This document shows positions 25,190-34,337 of a DNA stretch of 50,282 nucleotides, piece after piece (the stretch's first letter is position 1; each line of letters begins with the position of its first letter). Under the pieces are notes generated by a model. That model was not told where the DNA came from. It did not search any database and was given only the letters and a program-made list of their open reading frames with translations. Origin of the DNA: Cytophagales bacterium. Its GTDB lineage: Bacteria > Bacteroidota > Bacteroidia > Cytophagales > Spirosomataceae. The translations under genes were made by a program, and so were the position numbers. The stretch is from contig JAAFKE010000028.1 of the NCBI GenBank assembly GCA_013298215.1, forward strand, positions 1-50,282, given 5' to 3'.

Positions 25190-26065
25190 ATGAAAATAGC
25201 CGTTCACGGTCGTACTTTTACCGAACAAGCCAGGCCCTTCGTCCAGGAGATGTTCGTCAAATTATTCGAGCAAAAAACCGAGCTAATCGTGTCAAGTTCG
25301 TACCGAGCGGTGTTAGACCAACAGAACATTACCCACTATTCTGAGCAGACATACGACGAAAAAGTGGGCGTTTCGGGGGCCGACTTTATTTTTAGCCTGG
25401 GCGGCGACGGCACGCTCTTGGAGGCCGTCACGCACGTGGGCGAGCGACAAACCCCCATTGTGGGCATCAACACGGGGCGGTTGGGTTTTTTGGCGACGGT
25501 ATCGCCGAGCCGAATACAGTACTTGCTGCACGTGCTTTTCAACCAAAAGTTCAGGATCGAAGACCGCTCTTTGGTTCACATTGCCTCGGACTGTGATTTG
25601 TTCGGGCGGCTCAATTTTGGTCTTAACGATATGGTCATTTCCAAGACCGACACCTCCTCGATGCTCACCGTGCAAACCTACCTCAACGGCGAGTTTTTAA
25701 ACGCCTACTGGGCCGACGGCCTGATTGTTTCTACGCCCACTGGTTCTACTGGCTACTCGCTCAGTGCGGGCGGACCAGTGCTACTGCCCACCAACGAGAG
25801 TTTTATTATTGCGCCCCTCAGCCCCCACAACCTCAACGTGCGCCCCATGATCTTGCCCGACAGCAGTGTGCTTTCGTTTGAGGTTCAGAGCCGAAGTGGG
25901 AGCTACTTGCTTTCGCTCGATTCGCGTTCTAAGGTGGTAGATGCAAGCACGAAACTGACGCTGCGCAAAGAAAATTTCGTGGCAAGACTCGTAAAAACCG
26001 CCGACGACAGTTTTCTTAACACGCTCCGCAACAAACTAAGCTGGGGCTACGACGTGAGAAACTAA
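25190..26065 (+). CDS. nadK: NAD kinase
   Basis: NAD kinase phosphorylates NAD to NADP. The 291-residue product has the diagnostic GGDGTLLEAV (about 68-77) with the catalytic Asp, GINTGRLGFLA, and SPTGSTGYSLSAGGP (about 183-197) that binds the adenine ribose. It starts at MKIAVHGRTF, with no Shine-Dalgarno sequence. The end, WGYDVRN, is complete. The next gene is convergent, with only four bases between the two stop codons. Confidence 0.96.
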   Translation: MKIAVHGRTFTEQARPFVQEMFVKLFEQKTELIVSSSYRAVLDQQNITHYSEQTYDEKVGVSGADFIFSLGGDGTLLEAVTHVGERQTPIVGINTGRLGFLATVSPSRIQYLLHVLFNQKFRIEDRSLVHIASDCDLFGRLNFGLNDMVISKTDTSSMLTVQTYLNGEFLNAYWADGLIVSTPTGSTGYSLSAGGPVLLPTNESFIIAPLSPHNLNVRPMILPDSSVLSFEVQSRSGSYLLSLDSRSKVVDASTKLTLRKENFVARLVKTADDSFLNTLRNKLSWGYDVRN

Positions 26066-26069
26066 GCGG

Positions 26070-26753
26070 TCAGATCGACAGGTAGCGCATCAAGTTTGCC
26101 AGCCGTTCTTGGTCGGGGCTGTCGATGGCAGAGTTGGCATAGGTGGCCTCTATGTCGTACCCGAAGCGTTCGAGGGTGGCCAAAACGGGCATAATGTCGG
26201 TGCGGTTCAGCTTGAGCGTCAGCCGTGCATCGTTGGGCACATCGTAGCCGTCGGTCGAGCTATTTCCTACAAAAAAACTACTCAATATCCGGGTGTTGTT
26301 GGTTTCGATGAGCCGGCTCACCTCCGACAAAGAATAGTCTCGGTTGGTCATTTTTAGCACCACCACCGCTCCTTTTTCTTGTATTCCCAACGAATCAGCA
26401 AAACGCGTCAGCAGGTCGTTGATTAGGATAGTCCCCAAGAAACGCATCGATTCCTCCTCTACCACGGGCAATACCTGCAAATCGTGCTGATTGCTAACCT
26501 GCAAAAGTTCGTAGGCGTGTTGGTGGTTGAGCGCAAAAACGCCCTCGTGCTGCGGCATGACGTGGGCCAAAGGCAGCTCATCATTGGCGTAGTCCATCAG
26601 TGCGTCTTCGCTGATGATGCCCTTGTATTGGTCGGCGTCGGTCAGCACGAGTTGCCCAATTCGGTATTCTTGCATGAGTTCGAGCGCCCGACCGATGCTG
26701 TCGGTAGGGTGCAAAACTGGCACAATGGGGTTAATTATCTCTTGGGCTATCAT
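26070..26753 (-). CDS. CBS-pair plus ACT-like domain protein (AcuB-like)
   Basis: The 227-residue cytoplasmic protein has two CBS motifs (residues about 5-60, IVPVLHPTDSIGRALELM; and about 70-130, LLQVSNQHDLQVLPVV). An ACT-like region follows (GAVVVLKMTNRDYSLSEVSRLIETN; about 145-210). CBS pairs bind adenosyl compounds and ACT domains bind small metabolites, so this is probably a nucleotide- or metabolite-sensing regulator. No enzyme domain is attached. The stop codon lies four bases from the nadK stop. The role is inferred only from domains. Confidence 0.85.
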   Translation of the reverse strand: MIAQEIINPIVPVLHPTDSIGRALELMQEYRIGQLVLTDADQYKGIISEDALMDYANDELPLAHVMPQHEGVFALNHQHAYELLQVSNQHDLQVLPVVEEESMRFLGTILINDLLTRFADSLGIQEKGAVVVLKMTNRDYSLSEVSRLIETNNTRILSSFFVGNSSTDGYDVPNDARLTLKLNRTDIMPVLATLERFGYDIEATYANSAIDSPDQERLANLMRYLSI

Positions 26754-26876
26754 AAGACTTTGCGCTCGTGGTTGGGTGTCGATTGTATATAACTGGCTTT
26801 CAGAATATTACCCGCTTACCGTCAAAAAAAACAATAACGTTGTTTTCTAAACAATTACCAAACGTTTGGCGCAAAA

Positions 26877-27650
26877 TCAAGCAATTTCGACTAAGGCATA
26901 CTTTTCTAAAAATGGTTGCACTATGTCATTAAACTTTTCGGGATGCTCCATCATGGGCGCGTGGCAGCATTTGTCGATAAAGTGAAGCTCTGAGTGGGCA
27001 ATGAGCCGGTTGAACTCGTGAGCTACGTGGGCTGGGGTGATGGTGTCGTTGAGGCCCCAAACCAACAGGGTCGGAACGTTTATTTTGTGCAGTTCTTTGT
27101 TGAGGTTGTGCCGCTGCGCAGATTTGGCAATGCCCACAATGCTCATGCACTTTGGAATGCTGGACGTGGTCTGAAAAACCTCGTCGATGAGCTCTTTGGT
27201 GGCTACCTTGGGGTCATAAAAAGTATAGGCAACCCGCTCAGACACAAAGTCGTAGCTACCCCGGCGCGGAAACGACCCGCCCATGCCGTTCTCGAAAAGC
27301 CCAGAGCTACCCGTAAGAACCAGGCTTTTTACCTGCTCGGGATTTTTAAGAACGTACATCAACGCCACGTGGCCACCCAGCGAATTGCCGAGCAAACTTA
27401 GGTCGCGCAGGTTTTTGAAAGCCACAAACTGCTCCACAAAACTGAGTATTCCTTCTAAGTTGGCCTCGCGGGCGGGCATTTCGTAGATCGGAAGCACCGG
27501 AATAACCACCCGGTAGCGGCCCCGAAAACCGTTTATAACGCCATCCCAGTTGCTCAACGCCCCAAAAAGCCCGTGCAGGAGCAGCAACGTGTCGCCCTTT
27601 CCTTCGTCAATAAACCTAAATCCGCCTTCTTCTTGAACTTGGAATTGCAT
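26877..27650 (-). CDS. Alpha/beta-hydrolase
   Basis: The 257-residue product is an alpha/beta-hydrolase. It has the oxyanion stretch LLLLHGLFGALSNWDG (about 23-38), the nucleophile elbow LLGNSLGGHVAL (Ser about 93), an acid position in LVWGLNDTITP and the C-terminal His in FIDKCCHAPMMEHPE. This resembles the small carboxylesterase / 2-hydroxy-6-oxo-dienoate hydrolase group, but the substrate cannot be told. No signal peptide is seen. A consensus -7 box lies upstream. Confidence 0.87.
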   Translation of the reverse strand: MQFQVQEEGGFRFIDEGKGDTLLLLHGLFGALSNWDGVINGFRGRYRVVIPVLPIYEMPAREANLEGILSFVEQFVAFKNLRDLSLLGNSLGGHVALMYVLKNPEQVKSLVLTGSSGLFENGMGGSFPRRGSYDFVSERVAYTFYDPKVATKELIDEVFQTTSSIPKCMSIVGIAKSAQRHNLNKELHKINVPTLLVWGLNDTITPAHVAHEFNRLIAHSELHFIDKCCHAPMMEHPEKFNDIVQPFLEKYALVEIA

Positions 27651-27683
27651 ATTACCTTTCTTTTAGTTTGTAGAGATTATACC

Positions 27684-27692
27684 GCAAAAGTA
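27684..27692 (-). promoter_or_regulatory. Candidate -7 box of the hydrolase gene
   Basis: TACTTTTGC on the minus strand (27692 to 27684) matches TAnnTTTGC exactly, about 34 bases before the start codon. The -33 element is not clear. Confidence 0.5.
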
Positions 27693-27748
27693 CCATTTTA
27701 TTTACATCATCGAAACGCCCACGCCCCAGTGGTAAGTGTTTTATAATG

Positions 27749-27767
27749 AATTTGTTGTAAACAAATT
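27749..27767. repeat. 8-bp inverted repeat in the hydrolase-mutM gap
   Basis: AATTTGTT (27749-27756) is the reverse complement of AACAAATT (27760-27767), with a 3-base centre. It lies upstream of the hydrolase promoter and beyond the mutM stop. It could be an operator or part of a weak terminator. Confidence 0.35.
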
Positions 27768-27834
27768 GTTAAGTGTAAAATAGTACCACGTTTTCTACGA
27801 AATATATAAAATAACTTTTTCGTTTTTGGAAGCC

Positions 27835-28650
27835 CTACCCGTTTATTTGGCACAACGGACAAAAGTACGTGGCGCGTCCGCCTACCCTGCTCTGCGCCAC
27901 GGCCGCCTTGCCGCAGGGGCATTGCAGGTGGCGGTCGGCCTGGGCGTATGGCGATGCCCCCCACTGGCGGGCATGAATAATAAAATCGGTCGGGAACTGC
28001 CCGTAGTTAGCCTCCCGCGCTATGGCCGTTTGCAACACCTTCTGGATGGCCGCGTGGAGTCGTTCGGCATCGCCGATTGTGACCGTACCAGCGTTTTTTT
28101 CGGGATGTACTTTGGCCTGAAACAACACCTCGTCCACGATCCAGTTGCCGATGCCTGCCACCGTGGTCTGGTCTAATAAAACCGATTTTATGGGCGACTT
28201 ACGCCTGCGGAGATTTTCAAACAGCACTTCGGGGGTAATATCGAGGGCATCCACCCCAATTTTTTTGCGCAGCAGGTGGGCTTCTATGCTCTCTACCAAC
28301 CCGATGCGCTCAAACTTGCGCGGGCACAAGAAACCAAGGCTAAACCCGCCCGCAAACCCAAAGACAATGCGGGCAAAACGCGGGCGCGGCAGTGAGTTGT
28401 GGTAATAGGCCAGATCGCCGGTCATGCCAAAGTGAAAATGAACAATGGGCGCTCCATCGGTCATCACAAACAGGTTTTTACCCACCCGGCGGGTGTCGGT
28501 AAACATTCGCCCCACGAGCGCGTCGGTCAGCGCGGCGTAGGTAGTGGTGAGCAATTTGGGGTCTTCTACCTCAATATTTTCGATGCGCTGGTGCATCGAC
28601 GTGCCTTCGAGGTACAGCCGGTAGGTTTCAACTTCGGGGAGTTCGGGCAT
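27835..28650 (-). CDS. mutM: Fpg/Nei-family DNA glycosylase (formamidopyrimidine type)
   Basis: Base-excision repair enzyme removing oxidised purines, with AP-lyase activity. The start is set at MPELPEVET because the mature N-terminal Pro and Glu3 are catalytic; the frame runs on to 28731 but earlier codons overlap recF. The 271-residue product has the helix-two-turn-helix region LLDQTTVAGIGNWIVDEVLF (about 165-190) and a C-terminal zinc finger ending RATYFCPLCQ. The first Cys pair reads CPC, one residue closer than the common CxxC. The start lies 23 bases inside the recF end, so recF and mutM look like one transcript. Fpg versus Nei is decided mainly by the N-terminus. Confidence 0.9.
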   Translation of the reverse strand: MPELPEVETYRLYLEGTSMHQRIENIEVEDPKLLTTTYAALTDALVGRMFTDTRRVGKNLFVMTDGAPIVHFHFGMTGDLAYYHNSLPRPRFARIVFGFAGGFSLGFLCPRKFERIGLVESIEAHLLRKKIGVDALDITPEVLFENLRRRKSPIKSVLLDQTTVAGIGNWIVDEVLFQAKVHPEKNAGTVTIGDAERLHAAIQKVLQTAIAREANYGQFPTDFIIHARQWGASPYAQADRHLQCPCGKAAVAQSRVGGRATYFCPLCQING

Positions 28651-29755
28651 GGCTTTGGGGGAGTATTTCAAAAAAACGAATATCGGCTTGGCAGTTTTCG
28701 AGCAACTTTTGGGTGCGTTCGGGGCGGGCATCGGTTATGAAGGTCTGCCCAAAGCGTTGTTGGTCCATCATCTGGATCAGTTTTTGGATGCGTCGGTCGT
28801 CTAACTTGTCAAAAATATCGTCCAAAAGCAGCAATGGTTTTTGTTTTTTTTCGACCTCCAACAACTCGTACTGCGCCAATTTGAGTGCCAGCACGAAGGT
28901 TTTTTGCTGGCCCTGCGAGCCAAATTTGCGCAGGGCCACCCCGCCAATTTCAAACACAAAATCGTCTTTGTGTATTCCTTTGGTGGTGCGCTGGGCTTGC
29001 GCGTCGCGGTGGCGGTTTTGCCTAAAATCTTTCTCAAAGCCAGCACTCCCCACCTCCGACTCGTAAATAATATCGACCGCCTCCTGGCTTTCGCTCAAGT
29101 AAGCATAATGTTTGGCAAATAGCGGTAAAAATACGCCTATAAAGGTCCGCCGCTTTTCAAAAATACGGGCGGCCAGTCGCAAAAACGGCTCGTTGTAGGT
29201 TTCGAGCAGGTCGTCGTCTTGGTAGTTTTTTTCGGCAAATATTTTAAGGAGGCCGTTTCGCTGCGCCAATATTTTGTTGTATTGCAAATAATCGGCCAGG
29301 TATTCGGGGTTGAGTTGCGCCAAAACACCGTCAAAAAAACGCCGTCGGTCTTCGCCCCCGCCCCTAATTAGGTCGGTGTCGTTGGGAGCCACCAGCACCA
29401 CCAAAAACTTTCCGATGTGTTCGCTCATGCGCTCGTAGGCTTTTTTGTCGCTCATCAACACCTTGCGCTGGCCGCGTTGGAGGCTGCAAGTAATCTGAGT
29501 GGCCTTGCCCTTGTGCCTGAACAGGCCATCGATAATAAAAAAATCGGCCTCGTGCTGCACACTGAGGGCATCTTGGTTGTGGAAAGCACTTTTGCTCAAT
29601 GCCAAAAAATAGACTGCGTCCAGCAGGTTGGTTTTTCCGCTGCCGTTTTGGCCCACAATACAATTTACCTGCGGGCCAAAGGTAAAATTGCCCTCTTCGT
29701 AATTTTTGAAGTACGTCAGGTGCAATCTTTCAAGAAAAAAGGTGTTATCGTCCAA
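28628..29755 (-). CDS. recF: DNA recombination and repair ATPase RecF
   Basis: SMC-like ATPase of the RecFOR pathway that loads RecA at gapped DNA. The 375-residue product has Walker A GQNGSGKT (35-42), the ABC signature-like RKFGSQGQQKTFVLAL and Walker B PLLLLDDIFDKLD near the C-terminus. The start codon is TTG at 29755; no ATG precedes the conserved LERLHLTYFKNYEE, so this or a nearby alternative codon must be used. It overlaps mutM by 23 bases and diverges from the alpha-oxoamine synthase gene. Confidence 0.95.
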   Translation of the reverse strand: MDDNTFFLERLHLTYFKNYEEGNFTFGPQVNCIVGQNGSGKTNLLDAVYFLALSKSAFHNQDALSVQHEADFFIIDGLFRHKGKATQITCSLQRGQRKVLMSDKKAYERMSEHIGKFLVVLVAPNDTDLIRGGGEDRRRFFDGVLAQLNPEYLADYLQYNKILAQRNGLLKIFAEKNYQDDDLLETYNEPFLRLAARIFEKRRTFIGVFLPLFAKHYAYLSESQEAVDIIYESEVGSAGFEKDFRQNRHRDAQAQRTTKGIHKDDFVFEIGGVALRKFGSQGQQKTFVLALKLAQYELLEVEKKQKPLLLLDDIFDKLDDRRIQKLIQMMDQQRFGQTFITDARPERTQKLLENCQADIRFFEILPQSHARTPRS

Positions 29756-29852
29756 TCTTAAAATTCATTCAGTTTATCGGAACTGCATTAAAAACAAATG
29801 CCACGGTTGCGGGGTTATCAAAGGTATTGTTAAAGTGGCGTAAAAACAACAT

Positions 29853-29885
29853 TTGGAATATGTATAAAGTTTTTATTAAATTTGC
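29853..29885 (+). promoter_or_regulatory. Promoter of the serine palmitoyltransferase-like gene
   Basis: TAAATTTGC (29877-29885) matches the Bacteroidota -7 consensus exactly, with TTG (29853-29855) 21 bases upstream. Transcription would begin near 29892, about 30 bases before the GTG start codon. Confidence 0.65.
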
Positions 29886-29923
29886 ACTTATTTTAGAAAA
29901 TAAACCTTAAAAAGCACATCAAA

Positions 29924-31189
29924 GTGGATATTTTTGAGAAATTAAGGGCGCACATGGGGCCCATCGGTTCTACTTCAATGGAATTTAATGCGCACGGATA
30001 CTTTATTTATCCGCGCTTAGAGGGCGAGTTGGGGCCTTACATGAACTTCAACGGCCAACGAATGCTCAATTGGAGTCTCAACAACTACTTGGGCCTCGGC
30101 AACCACCCCGAAGTACGCAAAGCCGACGCCGACGCCGCCGCCCAGTGGGGCTTGGCCTATCCGATGGGCGCGCGCATGATGTCGGGGAACTCGTACCTGC
30201 ACGATGAGTTTGAGAAGCAACTGGCCGAATTTGTGGGCAAAGAAGACGCAAACCTGCTCAACTACGGCTACCAGGGTGTGATGTCGGCGGTGGAGTGCTT
30301 GGTAGATCACCGCGACGTGATTGTGTATGATGCCGAAAGCCACGCCTGCCTAATCGACGGAATCCGCCTCCACAAAGCCAAAATGGGCGAATACTACAAG
30401 TTTAACCACAACGACATGGCAAGTTTGGAGAAAAACCTCCAACGCGCCACCAAACTGGCCGCCGAAAAAGGCGGTGGCATACTCGTTATTACCGAGGGCG
30501 TTTTTGGAATGTCGGGCAAGGTGGGTAGCTTGGATAAAATAGTAAAACTAAAAGAAAAGTATAATTTCCGATTGCTCGTTGACGATGCCCACGGCTTCGG
30601 GACAATGGGCGAAACTGGCGCGGGCGTGGGCGAGATGCTCCACTGCATGGATGGCATCGACGTGTATTTCTCTACCTTTGCCAAGTCTATGGCCGCCATC
30701 GGTGCGTTTGTGGCCGCCGACCACGACATTATAATGTATATGAAATACAATATGCGCTCACAAACCTACGCCAAGGCACTTCCCATGCCGTTTGTGGTGG
30801 GCGGTATGAAGCGTTTGGAGTTGATAAAGAAGCATCCCGAACTGCGAACCAAACTGTGGGAAAACGTTCACGCGTTGCAAACTGGCCTGCGGGCGCGGGG
30901 TTTCAACATCGGCGAGACCGAGTCGCCAGTGACACCGATATTTTTACAGGCCGACGGTGGCGTGGCCGAAACGGTTAATTTGGTGCGAGACCTGCGCGAA
31001 AATATGGGCATTTTTTGCTCAATTGTGCTGTACCCAGTTGTGCCCAAAGGTACGATCATGCTCCGGATTATTCCAACGGCAGCCCACTCCTTAGACGACG
31101 TTCAATATACCTTGGAGGCGTTTTCTAAAATTGCCGAAAATCTTAAAGCGGGTGTGTATGCACCCCAGCAAGTGGCCGAAACGGCGTAG
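29924..31189 (+). CDS. Alpha-oxoamine synthase, probable serine palmitoyltransferase
   Basis: PLP enzyme of the alpha-oxoamine synthase family (421 residues, GTG start). The family joins an amino acid and an acyl-CoA; the Bacteroidota members of this type are usually serine palmitoyltransferases, the first step of sphingolipid synthesis. Seen here: LNWSLNNYLGLGNHPE near the N-terminus, His140 in AESHACLIDG, the PLP-binding LLVDDAHGFGTMG (about 217-229), and Lys254 in STFAKSMAAIGAF, where FAK replaces the more common FSK. KBL or BioF alternatives seem less likely but cannot be excluded by eye. It has its own strong promoter and terminator. Confidence 0.85.
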   Translation: MDIFEKLRAHMGPIGSTSMEFNAHGYFIYPRLEGELGPYMNFNGQRMLNWSLNNYLGLGNHPEVRKADADAAAQWGLAYPMGARMMSGNSYLHDEFEKQLAEFVGKEDANLLNYGYQGVMSAVECLVDHRDVIVYDAESHACLIDGIRLHKAKMGEYYKFNHNDMASLEKNLQRATKLAAEKGGGILVITEGVFGMSGKVGSLDKIVKLKEKYNFRLLVDDAHGFGTMGETGAGVGEMLHCMDGIDVYFSTFAKSMAAIGAFVAADHDIIMYMKYNMRSQTYAKALPMPFVVGGMKRLELIKKHPELRTKLWENVHALQTGLRARGFNIGETESPVTPIFLQADGGVAETVNLVRDLRENMGIFCSIVLYPVVPKGTIMLRIIPTAAHSLDDVQYTLEAFSKIAENLKAGVYAPQQVAETA

Positions 31190-31218
31190 CCGTCGAAACA
31201 CGGTTTAAAGTACAGTGG

Positions 31219-31249
31219 AGGCTGGTTTTGAAAAAAGCCAGCCTTTTTT
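31219..31249 (+). terminator. Rho-independent terminator
   Basis: AGGCTGGTTTT (31219-31229) pairs with AAAAGCCAGCCT (31233-31244 region) in an 11-bp stem including one wobble, followed by T residues to 31249. It lies 30 bases after the oxoamine synthase stop. Confidence 0.8.
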
Positions 31250-31458
31250 GATGAAAGCAGCTTCGCAAACAAGGTTCATAACCCACTGATAATGAGGCAT
31301 TAATAATTCGTAAAGGAACAAAGTACCTTTTCTTGCATTATTCAAATTATTTTTTTCATTTTTTGTATTATTTTTCAACATAAAATACTTACTTTTAGAT
31401 CATAATAAACATTTAGAGGCAGCCACGGGCTGTTTCACCACCATTAAAGATACGTATT

Positions 31459-31638
31459 ATGAATAAGTTTCAGGAAGTAAAAGACCTCGTTATGTCACTC
31501 GAAGACGACTTCGATAAGTTTTACGACAAAAAAAACCAAGCCGCAGGAACGCGAATCCGCAAAGGAATGCAAGACCTCAAAACAATGGCCCAGGACATTA
31601 GATTAGAAGTACAAAACATAAAAAATACCGATTCCTAA
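31459..31638 (+). CDS. Hc1-type histone H1-like small protein
   Basis: The short gene encodes 59 residues beginning MNKFQEVKDLVMSLEDDFDK and continuing through KKNQAAGTRIRKGMQDLK. It matches the Hc1-like small nucleoid proteins common in Bacteroidota, which are almost entirely helical with a central AAGTRxRKGMQ motif. It is probably DNA-binding and cytoplasmic. It stands alone with a 269-base upstream gap (31190-31458) and a strong terminator downstream, so it is monocistronic and likely well expressed. A small hairpin (CAGCC at 31420-31424 and GGCTG at 31428-31432) lies in its leader. The precise role in chromosome organisation is unproven. Confidence 0.85.
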   Translation: MNKFQEVKDLVMSLEDDFDKFYDKKNQAAGTRIRKGMQDLKTMAQDIRLEVQNIKNTDS

Positions 31639-31662
31639 ACCCCTAATTTTTACTGTTGAGAA

Positions 31663-31688
31663 AGCCGCCACGTTGGTGGCTTTTTTTT
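31663..31688 (+). terminator. Rho-independent terminator of the Hc1-like gene
   Basis: AGCCGCCA (31663-31670) pairs with TGGTGGCT (31674-31681) around a 3-base loop, followed by at least seven T residues. It begins 25 bases after the stop codon. Confidence 0.85.
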
Positions 31689-31722
31689 TGCCTATTACTT
31701 TTAGAAAATGTAGTACGTCTGC

Positions 31723-32487
31723 CTATTTTTCAAAAAGAATACCGTAGCCAAAGCGTAAAATCAATCCAAAGATAACGACCAGGAACATCGTTCTGACGAA
31801 AGAATTGCCCCGCAGCAGCGCCATTCTGCTCCCCACCAACGACCCAATCATGTTGCAGGCCATCATGGGCAAAGCAATCTTAAAATCGACAAAATCGTTG
31901 GCCAAAAAGAAAACCAGCGAGGCCACGTCGGCAATAACATTGATTATTTTTGAAACCGCCGACGACATCAAAAAGCTAAATCCAACTACGCTCACAAACC
32001 CAAAAACCAGTAAACTACCCGTACCTGGGCCAACAAAGCCGTTGTAGAAACCCGTGGCCATGCCAATTATTAGGCCATAAATAGGAATCTGAACCCTCAA
32101 AACACGCAGGTTTTCTGACTGCCCGAGGGTTTTGTTGAAAAACGAGTAGCCTCCGATGAGGAGCATTAAAACCAAAATGATGGGCTTCAGCACTTCGGCG
32201 CGGATGTAGCTCGAAACCGTTGCGCCAGCAAAAGACATAACTCCCGCGCCCGCACCAGCATACAAAACCGTTGGCCAGGGAATGGGTACTTTCTGGCCGT
32301 ATTGATACGCCGCCACGGCCGTGCCCATGAAAGACGCAAAGCGATTGGTACCGATGATTTTTGAAACTGGAAAATGGGGAAACAAAATAAACAGGGCTGG
32401 TACTTGCACCAAACCGCCGCCGCCCACAACGGCATCAATAAAACCAGCCGCCAGTGCAGCCGCGCAGATGTAGAATAAATCGATCAA
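31723..32487 (-). CDS. TauE/SafE-family sulfite or sulfonate permease
   Basis: The 254-residue integral membrane protein has about eight hydrophobic segments in two halves. The family pattern is visible in AAGFIDAVVGGGGLVQVPAL near the N-terminus and GFYNGFVGPGTGSLLVFGFV in the second half. TauE/SafE proteins are proposed exporters or importers of sulfite, sulfoacetate and related anions. No sulfur gene lies beside it, so the substrate is unassigned. It diverges from the UxaA-type gene. Confidence 0.9.
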   Translation of the reverse strand: MIDLFYICAAALAAGFIDAVVGGGGLVQVPALFILFPHFPVSKIIGTNRFASFMGTAVAAYQYGQKVPIPWPTVLYAGAGAGVMSFAGATVSSYIRAEVLKPIILVLMLLIGGYSFFNKTLGQSENLRVLRVQIPIYGLIIGMATGFYNGFVGPGTGSLLVFGFVSVVGFSFLMSSAVSKIINVIADVASLVFFLANDFVDFKIALPMMACNMIGSLVGSRMALLRGNSFVRTMFLVVIFGLILRFGYGILFEK

Positions 32488-32592
32488 CTATTTTTGAGGT
32501 TTGGTACAAAATAGCACTAAAATTATTTGCGCCGCAAAGTACGGTAAAACTTGGCGGTTGGCAGACTTATATGGCTTGAAAACACCAACGCC

Positions 32593-34263
32593 ATGACCAC
32601 CGCCAAAAAATACCGCACCCTAAAACTGCATCCGAACGACAACGTGATTGTGGCACTGGAAGACCTGCCACAAAACGAAACGGTTCATTGTGAGGGCGTT
32701 GCCTACCATTTGCCCCACGGCGTGGCGGCCAAACACAAATTTGTGACCGAGGAGCGCGCCCCCAACGACCCCGTGCGCATGTATGGCGTGCTGGTAGGAA
32801 AAGCCACTCGATCCATAAAACGCGGCGAGGCACTGACTACTTTCAACCTCAAACACGACGCGCAAGGCTACAGCGTGGCGCAAAAAAAAACGTATTTGTG
32901 GCCAGGTCTGGACGTTGAAAAGTGGCAAAAACGCACTTTTATGGGCTACCACCGCGCGGATGGGCGAGTTGGAATTAGAAACTATTGGCTGGTGATTCCG
33001 CTGGTTTTTTGCGAGAACCGAAACATCGCCGTTATGAAAGATGCCTTTGAGCGCGAGCTGGGTTTTGCCCAGCCCGAAACGTACCGCAACCAGGTGCGCC
33101 AAATGGTGAACGCGCTCATAAACAACGACTTAAACGCCATTGATGCAGCCCAACTGGAGCCCGAAATTGACCGTAGAAATGCCCTCCACCGCACGTTGTT
33201 TCCGAACGTGGACGGCATAAAATTTCTGACCCACGACATGGGCTGCGGCGGAACCAATCAGGACAGCCACGCGCTCAACAAACTCTTTGCGGGGTTTGTG
33301 GCCAACCCAAACGTGGCGGGTGTTACGGTGTTGAGTTTAGGCTGCCAAAAATCACAATTCGACGACCTGATGTTGGAAATAAACCAACACGACCCTGGCT
33401 TTGCCAAGCCCGTACTTTATTTTGACCAACAAACCTACGGCTCCGAGCAGGCCATGATGTCGGTTGCCATTCGAGACACCTTCAAAGGGCTCATCGAAAT
33501 AAACCTACACCAGCGCCAGCCCGCTCCGCTCAGTAAACTCAACGTGGGGCTGAAGTGCGGCGGCTCCGACGGTTTCTCGGGCTTGTCGGCCAACCCCGCC
33601 GTTGGGCATTTGTCAGACGTGCTGGGGTGTTTGGGTGGCACCACACTGTTGGCCGAGTTTCCTGAGCTCTGTGGCGTGGAGCAAGAGCTCATAAACCGTT
33701 GTGAGTCAATTGATAGCGCCCATAAATTTGTTGAACTATACGATCAATACGCCCAGCAGGCGGTTGCCGCAAACGCGGGTTTCGACATGAATCCGTCGGT
33801 TGGGAACATCAAAGACGGCCTCATTACGGATGCCATAAAGTCGGCGGGAGCGGCAAAAAAGGGCGGAAATGCCCCCATTACGGGCGTTTTAGATTACGCC
33901 GAACAGCCCACCAAGTCGGGTTTGCATTTGCTCTGCACACCTGGCAACGACGTGCTGGCCACCACGGGAATGGCGGCATCGGGCGCAAATATTATTTTGT
34001 TTACCACTGGTTTGGGCACCCCCACTGGAAACCCCGTGACACCCACCGTGAAGATTTCGACCAACACGAGGCTGGCTCAAAAAATGGCCGATATTATTGA
34101 TTTTGATTCGGGAACAATCATTGCTGGCCACCAAAGCATCGAACAAAACGCCGAAGCGCTCCTCGAATGGCTCATCGAATTGGCCAGCGGCGGCCACCAA
34201 ACGCACGCCGAGCGGCTCGGGCAAGACGATTTTATTCCTTGGCGGCGCGGGGTAAATTTGTAA
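32593..34263 (+). CDS. UxaA-family dehydratase (altronate dehydratase-like)
   Basis: The 556-residue product is preceded by an in-frame ATG at 32551, but MTTAKKYRTLKLHPNDNV at 32593 looks like the true start. The N-terminal SAF domain (HPNDNVIVALEDLP, about 12-25) is followed by the catalytic part containing FLTHDMGCGGTNQDSHAL, GLKCGGSDGFSGLSANPAVG and TTGLGTPTGNPVTPT. The family includes D-altronate and D-galactarate dehydratases acting on hexuronate-derived aldonates. No uxaB, uxaC or kdgK lies nearby, so the substrate is inferred from family only. The cysteines within the GCGG and CGG motifs fit an iron-dependent active site. Confidence 0.9.
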   Translation: MTTAKKYRTLKLHPNDNVIVALEDLPQNETVHCEGVAYHLPHGVAAKHKFVTEERAPNDPVRMYGVLVGKATRSIKRGEALTTFNLKHDAQGYSVAQKKTYLWPGLDVEKWQKRTFMGYHRADGRVGIRNYWLVIPLVFCENRNIAVMKDAFERELGFAQPETYRNQVRQMVNALINNDLNAIDAAQLEPEIDRRNALHRTLFPNVDGIKFLTHDMGCGGTNQDSHALNKLFAGFVANPNVAGVTVLSLGCQKSQFDDLMLEINQHDPGFAKPVLYFDQQTYGSEQAMMSVAIRDTFKGLIEINLHQRQPAPLSKLNVGLKCGGSDGFSGLSANPAVGHLSDVLGCLGGTTLLAEFPELCGVEQELINRCESIDSAHKFVELYDQYAQQAVAANAGFDMNPSVGNIKDGLITDAIKSAGAAKKGGNAPITGVLDYAEQPTKSGLHLLCTPGNDVLATTGMAASGANIILFTTGLGTPTGNPVTPTVKISTNTRLAQKMADIIDFDSGTIIAGHQSIEQNAEALLEWLIELASGGHQTHAERLGQDDFIPWRRGVNL

Positions 34264-34267
34264 AGCA

Positions 34268-34299
34268 TTGGTTGTTTTAGCCACAATTGGTTATTTTTG
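34268..34299 (+). promoter_or_regulatory. Promoter of the DUF4178 trio
   Basis: TATTTTTG (34292-34299) fits TAnnTTTG, with TTG (34268-34270) 21 bases upstream. The start of the first gene is about 38 bases downstream. It lies just after the UxaA stop codon. Confidence 0.5.
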
Positions 34300-34337
34300 G
34301 CGTTTAAACTCCGCCCTAAAAGCAAATAGACCGCCCA

